Below are positions 50,400 through 61,400 of a stretch of DNA of 64,000 bases, one piece after another. Position numbers and translations under genes: made by a program. The stretch covers positions 354,165-418,164 of the forward strand of contig NW_003113963.1 in assembly GCF_000003605.2 (NCBI RefSeq). The letters are read 5' to 3'. How positions within the stretch are numbered: position 1 is the stretch's first letter; every line of letters begins with the position of its first letter. Below the pieces are notes generated by a model. It saw only the letters and a list, made by a program, of their open reading frames with translations. It was not told the origin of the DNA and did no database searches. The DNA is from Saccoglossus kowalevskii. Its lineage: Eukaryota; Hemichordata; Enteropneusta; Harrimaniidae.

Positions 50400-50931
50400 G
50401 AATTGTTGTTACATTGTAATTTATATTCACGTAGTTTTCATATAATGACACCCATTGTGTTGTGTCACTCAAATATATTAGGTACAATGGTTATATTGTG
50501 TTAATTCAATATGTTAATACTGTTCAAATAATTAATATTGTTTGCAGTAATTAATGAATAATTCGTCAGCAATATTTTATACTTTCAACTTGTGTACCTT
50601 GAACACATTTGCAGGATATTAGTTTGAATTGTTGTTACATTGTAATTTATATTCACGTAGTTTTCATATAATGACACCCATTGTGTTGTTACTGAAATTC
50701 ATTACAATATAGATTAATTATAAATTAAGATTTTTTCTAAATCAATAATCTTTACCTTAATTGTTAACATCACTCAAAGATATTAGGTACAATGGTTATA
50801 TTATGTTAGTTCAATATGTTAATACTGTTCAAATAATTAATATTGTTTTGCAGTAATTATTGAGTAATTCGTCAGCAATATTTTATACTTTCAACTTGTG
50901 TACCTTGAACACATTTGCAGGATATTAGTTT
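50400..50931. repeat. Tandem duplication, 226 + 306 bp
   Basis: 50400-50625 and 50626-50931 are near-identical over their shared length. The second carries about 80 extra AT-rich bases about 65 bp in. Either an insertion in copy 2 or a deletion in copy 1. Confidence 0.9.
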
Positions 50932-52108
50932 ACCATAACATAAAGACTCCACTCGTTTGATCAGTTCGTTAAACAATGTTTGACTTGTGGTAACTGTACT
51001 ATAAGGAAAGATAAGGAAAGTGAGAAACAAAGAAATAAATTTACAAGGTTCGAAACTATAATATGTTTTCCGTAGTTAGGGGGTTTATTACACGTGTTCG
51101 TAATATTATGGAATTACTGACTACGTATGTGAGTCACAATTACGTCACATTAGCGATCTTTCATCAATATGCTGAAAACGACGACAATGAAGGAATGAAT
51201 GAGAACACTTTCGTCAGAGGATTCTATTGATACTCAGACTGCCCTAAACTGTCACTGGTATCTTGATGGGTTTTTTTTACCATTCTTGTAATTGATCATA
51301 TTTATATTATTGCATCTCATTTTGAAAATTATTGATTATCGATGGAATAATTGATATTATTATTTATGAACACGAAATGTGTATCGTCAGCACAAGCTTG
51401 AAGTCGAAAGCATTGATCACTCAAGTGCGTATCGTTAATCGACAGACAGTTTATACACAAACGCACGTCACTGAGATAGAGGTGATGTAAAAGGCAACAT
51501 TTCTGTTCAGCTGTTACAATGAAGCAAATATATGAAACATAGTTTGGTACATTTCATGTATTACATTCGTTTGGTACATGTTCCACGAGGTGGCGGACTT
51601 ATTATTGTAGTATGACCTCCAACTTAATTCATTACTCGCAATGACTGACCGGTTAATATCGTATGACGTCACCACTCATTCAATATTAGGTTAATAATGT
51701 AGCGACGAGTACAACTAACTGTTGAAGCCAATCATGCCTGAATTACAATTGTATCCCCAAGATTGAATCATCACCGTCATCACATGTTTTCCTTATTTAG
51801 AAAAAACACTGAACTAAATCGATTCTACATGATTGATTACAAAACATGGGGTACTTGCAGTCGTGCCACTGTTTGACTTGCCATTCGTATTGGTCATGTG
51901 TTTGTTCCGGGTCCTATAGGTCGATTGCTTTTGGATACGGACATAAATTGCTCCCATGTGCAATCATTATGTTAGACGGTTGATGCTGAATTACTACTGT
52001 GTACGTGCGTCATGTTACGTACCGTCATGTTACTTAGTTAGCTGGTTGTATTGCATATCTGGAAGGAGCACTGAATGTTACTATGACAACCCTTACACTG
52101 ATATTTTT

Positions 52109-52114
52109 TTTATT
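52109..52114 (-). terminator. GABA-B receptor poly(A) signal
   Basis: AATAAA on the minus strand about 126 bases after the receptor stop codon. Confidence 0.5.
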
Positions 52115-52239
52115 ACATCTACTCTCATCAAATTCTAGTTGTAACCCTCTTAGAAAAAAAATGTTATTGTGAGCTACACTATAACAGGTTCGTACTAACA
52201 CTGTATGTATATTGTCTTTACGCCGTTTATATTTCAATT

Positions 52240-52443
52240 TCAAATTGACTGCATGGCTATTGTACTATTTGAGGTCTGCATTTGTAAATCCATGTTCTCC
52301 ACTGTGTCAAAACAACGTCGGCGGCATTTTTTACTGACAGGGTTGATCCAGCATCCAAATTTGCAATCACTTTCAGATATAAATGTATTTTCTGTCTTTA
52401 GATTGGATAATGTTTGGTGAAGTATTCTCAGTTCGTCTTGTTT
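52240..52443 (-). CDS. GABA-B receptor exon P (coiled coil, terminal)
   Basis: Residues 679-745 and TGA. It opens with [19 protein letters not shown], whose leucines 683, 686, 690 and 693 fit a/d heptad positions, as in the GB1/GB2 dimer coil. Two CX3C motifs follow (C705/C709 and C718-RRR-C722). Acceptor TTTTCAG, phase 0. Confidence 0.82.
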   Translation of the reverse strand, partial: KQDELRILHQTLSNLKTENTFISESDCKFGCWINPVSKKCRRRCFDTVENMDLQMQTSNSTIAMQSI

Positions 52444-55400
52444 CTGAAAATTAAATTGAATTACATTTGATCAGTACATAGAGTATGATAAAGTTGCATG
52501 AGAGCCACATGTTCAGTGATTATTGTTTTGAAGTAGGAATAGGAATAGGTGTATTTTAGTTTGTGAAAATGTATCGGACTTACTGCGTTCAACACTTGGT
52601 TATTTATCAATGTATCACTCCCACGTCTAATAATAGCACTAGTACTTTCCATTGTAGATAAATTGTGTCGTCTGGTTCTAACACTGGTGCTACCATGGTC
52701 TGTTTCCTGACATTGCGCATATATCTGTAATCACAGGCAGTGAAATATGGTAACGGTGAAGATGAGATCGGATAAGCGTGCTCAAACAAGCATAATGCAT
52801 GCTGTCATGGTTCCTTGCATGTACTTACGTGACTTACGTGACGCATAAATGTGGTGTGAGGTTGTTTGAGTGACGACGTGTAAATGACGTATGTTTAACA
52901 CCGATGAATAAGAGATATTCTCACAACGAAGTGTTAATGCCGTATTCGTTAAAACTTACCACCTACTGTTTTACGGCAAGGAATATAGATCGCAATGCAT
53001 TAGCAGCGTGTCTAAGCTAGTGTCGATAACATACAGAAACCCAGTATGTCTTTCTTACAATCAGTAATAAGAGAAACAGTATAACTAGAGTATACTAAAA
53101 CATGGGTCCTTACCTTTGGTACAAACACGAGACATAATGTATTGGTCGTTGCTATGAGTAACACTGTTGCTATGGAAATATATCTAAGCGTCACATTATG
53201 TACGAAGTGATCCACTGTCAATGCTGTCAATATATTCATATAAAACATATTACATGTATTGGATTGTGATTTTTTATAACAACTAATAGAATCACTCATA
53301 CCGTGAATATAACATTTAACATCGAATGCGCTGATGTGTTTTCACAATCTGAGTAATCTGGATAATATGCATACTCATAATATAGTATTTTTAGACTACT
53401 TACAGCAATACTCGACACATCATATAATTGATTTATATAGTCGAAAGGTCAAATGTATTTAAGATTTGGGAAATACGGTAGTTAAGAAAACCGCAAGACC
53501 TTATTTTACAAGCATGTGACTCGTATTAGATCGAAAGCCAATCAATGACATGTCCATTGTTAGCATAACCAGTTATGGTTTATTCTTAATACCAGGATGT
53601 TAAATAAAATATACTCAACTACAACTTACCAATAATGCTCAATATCAAAACGTTATATACGGACAACCCTATGTATTTACTGTCGTTTAGGGCGCCAATG
53701 GTTACATTACGTGTACCCCACGCCAAATACACACCACTAAGCAGAAAAAGACCTGGTAAAACAAATATGGATCATCATAAATTATATTGTTATACGTAGA
53801 GAAAATTCGTATTACATTGTAACGATAAAGGTATATGTTTTTCACGTAATACTAGTATACCACATGGTACCACTGAGCACGTCATAGATTTGTATTTACT
53901 CCTATTTGTACTTAGTCGTGTAATGATCACTATCAACAATCCATGTGTCTATCACACCACTAAGTTTGTACCGTTTGGTATATTGATGTGAACTGTGGTT
54001 CCGTGTATCGTAAAACCAGCTGCGAACGAGCCTGTAGCGTGTGACGTAATCAAACAGAACACCAGTATATATCTGAGCAAACAAGTCATTCACTGCTGCT
54101 AGTCAGCTAGCTACACACGTGGAGTTCCACGCAGCACACAACGCCCCGAGATAACTTACTTACTCAGCCAACACCGTGCTGTACACCTTCAGTATTGCGG
54201 AAATATGTTCACAGATATTATACATTTGATTAACAAATTTGCATTATAATAAAATGAAGCAGAAAATCATGGGTATCCTCTAGTTAACTTTGCATAAACA
54301 CCAAAATGACGAGTGGTTAGTTTGGATGTATATGAAGACTGAATTTATGTCACTATTAAAATGCGAATTTGTTTTAAGTTTGATGCCAATGGCAGCGAGA
54401 CAAACGAATTTAGCAGTTTTCTCTGTTTTTGGAGTAATTCGCTGTTTTAATGTGTTTTGTTCGCCTGTTACATACGCCTTGCATACGTACGTTTAAAAAT
54501 GCTGTGTTCTTTGGTAGAAAGTCAGTTGATCAATATTTGTAGGGGCTACGCACTGATCAAAGGATCAATAGTAAATGACTAGTTTGCTATTATAATGCTG
54601 AATATTACTTTTAGAGTCAAAGCACGCAATCATGAATGGGTTAACAGAAAGCTACCTTTGAAGCATTGTAGAGCGAATGTCAATTCCTTTGAGAACCGAC
54701 TCTCGCATGTATACCGTTTATATTCTACGAACATCTCTTCGTCTTCAATCACAGCGTATCTCTGTATAGAATGCAAAGAAGAATGAAATTATGTATGTGA
54801 TGTTTCAACAATACAAAGATTGATACGCACAATACCTGAATGATTTCACATGCAATTAACTCTACTAGATCAACTATCATTAACCTCTCACCTTCTAACA
54901 ATATCAAAACAATCACATTAATTCCTATTCACATATGATTTTCACAATAAACTTGACACTTTCGTTATCATTAGAACGAACATTAAAATGAAACGCGCAT
55001 ACTACCTTGGTAATCACTGATGACGTCACTCGAAATGGGTCTACAATTTCCCATGAAATTAGTAATGTAATATCAATCACTAGCAGTACACTGATTATAC
55101 CAAACAAATGAGCATCTGTAATAACCTGTAAGATATAAATATGGGGCAGAACTGATTGCTCGGGATAATGAGAGGGTGTCGCTATAAATCAATATTTAGT
55201 AAGTGTTGGAAATTGTTGTACTCTTGGAGACCTATTAATTATCATTACATAAATCACTTGCATTGTAACATATATGAACGTATTCGTTAGCTAGCGTGCC
55301 ATCAATTAATTCACATAAACGTTGACACTTTTAGAACAGTAATGTGTTCAAACGGAACTATAAATCACTCACATGGAAAACACAACTGAAATAATATGTT

Positions 55401-58400
55401 ATTTTAGGAGTAAAATTCATCTTCCATAAAACTGTGAAAATCTTAAGGCTTTTCGAACAGAAAATTGATTGGTAATCAGAACTGTCGGAGATCTTTGTAA
55501 TTGAAAATCTAAGTAGTACTGAGGTCAATGTCGAGCTTAATCATGCTAATCGAATACGACCTGATGGCATTGACACCTTCAACGAATTACAAAACTAATT
55601 ATTGTGTATAAAATGTAAAACAGCAGGTTTGGAAAAAATATGGTGTTGTATTGTTTAAACACATGGTTATTGGTCACACTATTTGAACTACTTTGCATTA
55701 TACTCACTACTTTCAGGCTCTTTGAGCGTCCTTTCGTAGCCGTAAAAATCTTGTGTACTCTCCATGTCTTCACAAACATAGCCCCAAATGCCAATGTAAA
55801 TCCCAGCGTCATTGTCCATACTCGAAGCTACTGACATAATAAATATGCTCTATCATTACAAAAAACAATCGCAGTATCAGCGTTTTCCAGCTGTTTAAAC
55901 TACGGCATTTGACCCATAACAAAAACATTTTTATTTGTTTCAAACCGTTGGTGTAAATCCTTGCCAGTGTTGGCCACGTTATTGTAACGTACGCAATCAA
56001 CGTCGTTATTGAAACTGAACATCTCGATATTTCACAGATTTCCGTCATATAAAGCTAAAACTGTGATAATGACGTGACGCCTTAAGCCAAACATGAGAGA
56101 TAATTTTATAAAAGATGCCGCTAGAAAAGCTTATTTGGTATTCACCTTGGCAACGTTTTCAAAATGAACAAATGTATTTTAGTTTAGAAGCTTTTAAATG
56201 GACGATCCGGGCATAATTGATCAGGCTCTGTTTAAAACTGCTAACCAATGGGGAATTCATATTAGTACTATAAATTATTTCTGACTAGTATACATGTTTC
56301 TATATTTCTATTGCATTAGCTTTAAAATTAATGTAATCGCTAACGCTCGTGTGTGTATGGAGCTGATTGTGATCGAGCTGTATATCCTACTGCGGCGAGG
56401 GTTTATTGCAATTTTATTATTATGCCAGTTTCATTTTAAGTATAATTAAGAGATATGGGAATATGTTAATAGCACCGATACGTTCTACTTGCAACAGTGA
56501 TAAAACAAAACTACGTATCATATAGCGAATATACATACATCGAACTGTGGAGCAAATTTGGACCCGTTGCGATACGTTTAATCGACTCGGAATAGTTTCT
56601 TGTTAGTGGCAACGTTTATAAATGTAAAATCGTCTCAAAAGACATAATTAAAAAAAAGGCAGGCTCCAGTTGGTGACGTACGCTCGATTTCGTTTTGATG
56701 ACCGAGAAGGCTTCTGGGTTCACGAGTGAGCCACTGCAGACGGCAATCATTTTTCTTTGGCGTCATTTGCGTAATTCTGTAAAAATAATTTTCTCATGAA
56801 TCTTTTTTTATCCCCAAATACTTAAGGGTCATAATGTTTTTTTTACTACGTTTTATGTCTTCCAGTTTCCAGTTCACAGTAGAATTTATCCTCTATCGTG
56901 TGTTATTCACGTTCAGGCCATACTTTTAAACCTGAAAACCCTGTATTATTTAACCACAGTTTTTATAATTTAAAACACGCTTTTGGCAAATCAGAACGAC
57001 AATTCGGGCACTTATAGTATTATGATTGTTTTTTTCTATTCATTCCTAGTATGTTTGACAAGTATATTGAGGCCATGATGAAAAGCACTTGTACTAAGAT
57101 GTTGTGTCAACCATGCATGCCGATAATACTAATATAAATACGTCGTGTAGAGAAACGTGTAATGTATATTTTAATATAACAATTTGTCTTAACTAATTAA
57201 CCATTTGCGGACTTTTTGTCACCATAATGTAGGTTGTTTGTCGTATACGTCATAATTATACGCAATTTTCTCGTTCTTGTTTGGAGTTGGTTGATATGAA
57301 AGAATTAAGATAACCATTCAAGTATCCATTTGATATAAAACCAACTCTCGGAAATACGCAGTCGCGTAACAATCATCGTAATGGAACGCTAAATCACTCG
57401 CACTTCAAATAGTCAAATGGTTATATAATAGCTTACATATAATACCCGAATCATGTTTGTCACAGACGTGTACTGACTGACAATGACGTATGTACGCACC
57501 TTACATACAAGTGAAAAGGTCATCGTGTTCCACATATTATCATTGACTCCCAGTAAGATAACTGTAGTGTAGACAAATATACAACCTAGGGCTATCAAAT
57601 TATTCAGCTTCGGTGATGACAGTCGTATAATTCTGGAAGACGTAAAAGATATATATATAATTAACGAAAATTGACATGTAGTTTTCCATACTATATTCAT
57701 GACCATCTTTAACTTGAAAGAACATATCACACATAGCGCACGTTAAGTGCTGTTTAGACAGTCCTTGGGTCTTTGGAAGCAACCTTCAGTGTTGGGATTA
57801 TTTTGTATATATGCACGACTACAATAGATTTTTGAACGTGTTTAATTATTTAAGAACCTAATGGCATTACCTTTCTCTTCTATAGTAAATATTGAAAATG
57901 AGAAATCCCACGGATAGTGTTATCCCGATGATAACTAAAACATAGAAAATGATGAGGACGGTGTCTTTTATGTTCTCGTCTACAGTGATCACCTGAGTTG
58001 CGTCTCTCGGTACGTCGCCTGAGAACGAAACAAATTGTAAACATATCATTACCGAGCGTTTTGATATAAAATCAAACTGTATTTTATCCTTCCGGGCGCT
58101 TACATCAAGTAATTATTGAATAACTAATAAAGATTGACCTAATTAGTCGCTAAATTAAACTTACACTCGATTCACTAAGCCCTCAAACGAATAACTTCAT
58201 AATGATAAATATTTATATTGTCGATCAACTTCTCGGAGTCTCTCGAGATTTCTAAAAATACTAAATTTGTTGATATATCTATTTATACTCGCCTGATAGT
58301 TTGTCTTTGCAGACCGTTTAATGAATCAATTTAATTTCTTACACAAATGCTGTTACTGTTGTGATTCCTGTTATTGTGGCTGTGACATCCACAAAGTACT

Positions 58401-61400
58401 ACACCAGAAAAACTAATTAACGTGCGTCGAATTAAATGTGCTGTGGGACGAGGCGACCTTTGAATTTGTTAGTCTCTGCACTCTGGGTATTTTTCAAAAC
58501 AATGCCTACATCGTCAGTGACACATGAGTAGTATGATAATGGAATACAGCGTCGTTGGAAATTGACATTCATTCGCTACTGCCAATTCCAAAGCAAGAAT
58601 TATATTAGATGCATGTCACGATTTTGCAAGAGAATGATTAAATCTGTATTACATATTGCCGAAACTGTGATGAACTCGCACATCAAACCTAACGGCCAAT
58701 TTCAGCGTCACTGCATCCTTAAAAAATATGTTTATATATATAAACCATGTCGGTTTTCCTTTGTTGCGTTATTTTGCATCAAGTTTTATTAAAAGATACA
58801 CTGCTGCGTTCCTCGAAATTTAGAATATTTGCATGAAGTCTTTTTGTCCGCCGACTGAATGAACCGCGTGAAAAAGCGTCATAATTTTAACTCGCAATAA
58901 CATATGACGTCATATACAAGTCGTATTGCATTAAGAGACACGTGAGTCTCACATGGCATACGAATAACAAAATATATGATGAAAGAAACAAATCGAACCG
59001 TAAATCACAGCCGTTTGTATTTGGAAGCAGGCGTAATAACAATTATCCCCCATAAAGATAATTTATTTAAAAATGTGCATATCTCACCGACCCTACGCCA
59101 TTACGTGGGTGTACTCATTTCATTGAACCACACATACAATTAGTAAGACAGTCTTTCATATTTGAATTATCGCGTTGTTTGCGATACATTGTGTTGCTAG
59201 TATCTTTGTTTAAGACGAATGTTATTGGAAAGATATACGTGTTTTCTTTTAACTACGGGTCCCCTTTTTATCTAAGAAAATTATTTGTCATTATTTGGCT
59301 TATTCGACCCAAACCCTGCATTGAACAAATACAAAACGTCTACGATAAGGTTATATGCGGCAATGAATAATGAACTAGAACCATTCCTTATTATTTAAAA
59401 AAATACGGACGTACCTCCTTGCCACGATATATTCTGTTCCATCAGTTGCAATTCTCCATCTGAATACGTTCCCACAGTAACGAGATTATCACCTACAAAA
59501 CAAACCATTAATTGTTATTGTGCAATGGTAATTTGAACAGCACTTTGCTACAGATATTACTGTAACATGAGACTTTGCTACAAAATATACAAACATACCT
59601 TGTGCTTGACTAATTCTTACAACTCCTTTTCTGCCTGTACTTGTTATACTAAGGTGTCCCTGTAGGTAAACACACAGGTCACACTGTAATGTTTTTTTAT
59701 TCGATTTATTGTGGATTATATATTTATCTTTGTGAGTTTGTATGATTTTGAGTGACTTTTATAGCAGACAAGACACGAAACACTCGACGCGAATTAAGGT
59801 TGTTTGTTTCCGAGCATAGGTAGTCGTATTATAATCTTATAATCTATCTTACTGTTGAACTTTAATACTCAAATTGTAAGCCACATATCAGCTAAGCCCC
59901 AAGTCATGGGTATATGTGAGAAAGGGTTATGTTTTGTATTATACTCCGTCCATCAAACTAACTCGTGATGTCCCCTATGCATCAAAATAGTTGCAATCTA
60001 AAGCGATTCTATTGAATCTTATATACAGTTTCAGCGAAACAGTATGTACAGGAGAACACATGACCGGTTGAATACACGGGGCAATACGCAAATAAATATA
60101 GTTATCATATGCATAGACCTGTTAGTTCGGTATAGTAATGTCGCACTGTGAAAGTTAATGAGACGGGACCGGAACTGCACTCGGAGCGTAAACGATCTGT
60201 CAAATTTAATCTATCACAGAACGGACCGTAGCATAAAAACAAATTTTCCATCTTTCCCTGTAGCGTCGGTCGTGAGTGTCGGATCGTTTATATCATCTAC
60301 GATCGTATATGTGACGGTTTAGCCTTGTGCACATGTATATTGTACTACATGGCGTTACCACACATATTTATTATCGACAATAACACGTTGTTCAGTTTAT
60401 CACCTTCAAACGGGTGTGTTACAGAAAATGATTTTTTTTTTAAAAACTGAATATATCAACGTTAACCTAATTTTTGATTGGCAAATTCAAGTTTCATTCA
60501 TTTGTGTAAAGTAACGTTTACCTTGCAACTACTGATTTGCAGTATTGGGCAAATTTCCAATGCATATGCATAAAATTGGTGAACAATAAAATGATGTCGT
60601 TTATGGATTCTTTGGGCCTATTTCCCTGTGTTCAATATGATATAGGATATCAACAATTGAACAATTCTTCCGCGATACTGTCTCACTCATTCGGAATACG
60701 GGGGTGATTATAAGTAAATTTCTCACAGTGTATCCGGTGAACTCTACATCCTGCACAGCCTCCGAAATGATGTCGGCATAATCTTTGTTACCATAGTGAT
60801 AGTCCTCCAATTTCCTGCCAGTAATGGATAGTCTACTTATACTCGAATTTAATGTCAACGCCAAAGCCCATATACCGTCATATAATATAGGAGAAAACGG
60901 ACCATCATCGTTAGATGCAAAATATGATGCCATCTCGGCTGTTGTAGGCTGTTGAAATACAAAAAAAAAACTTTGAATGTCAGAACTTCACCCGAAGAAG
61001 TTATTGGGCATATACATGACTAACTAAATTAATACACCCTTTTCCCGCGATATTGCAGAAAATCAGGACATGGGAGCGTTATGATGCAAATTCAAGAAAT
61101 CACATTCACATTACAATTGGAAACCGATTTATGTTGTATTTGAATTCAGGAGAAAGTGGTTAAGGCGATTGTATATCATTATATTAAACCATTACAGTTT
61201 TGAAATAGTACTATCAAAAGTAACTGAATCAGCATTCACATTACAATAACATAAATGACCAAATTCTATAAAATAGATATCTTTTTATACACGATTAAAA
61301 CATGGCAGATTCAGAAGCACAACAAATTCACAAATACAAAGAAACCCACCACACCGAAGTTGATAGTACTCAAGTTTGGATTTCTACTCAGCCAACTTGT

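Larger units (their letters stand above)
46210..52100. other. Region between orphan exon and receptor 3' end
   Basis: Holds the BANP motif, a MITE (48650) and the 50.4-kb tandem duplication. No further receptor-exon copies recognised by eye. Confidence 0.5.

Noticed and set aside
53902-54093. Minus-strand frame with [12 protein letters not shown], briefly considered as the receptor's ECL2/TM5 exon
   Set aside because: No usable donor and wrong phase for exon M; 54656-54761 fits on both sides.
54595-54786. Plus-strand 63-codon frame
   Set aside because: Shadow of receptor exon L on the minus strand, which fits splice phase exactly.
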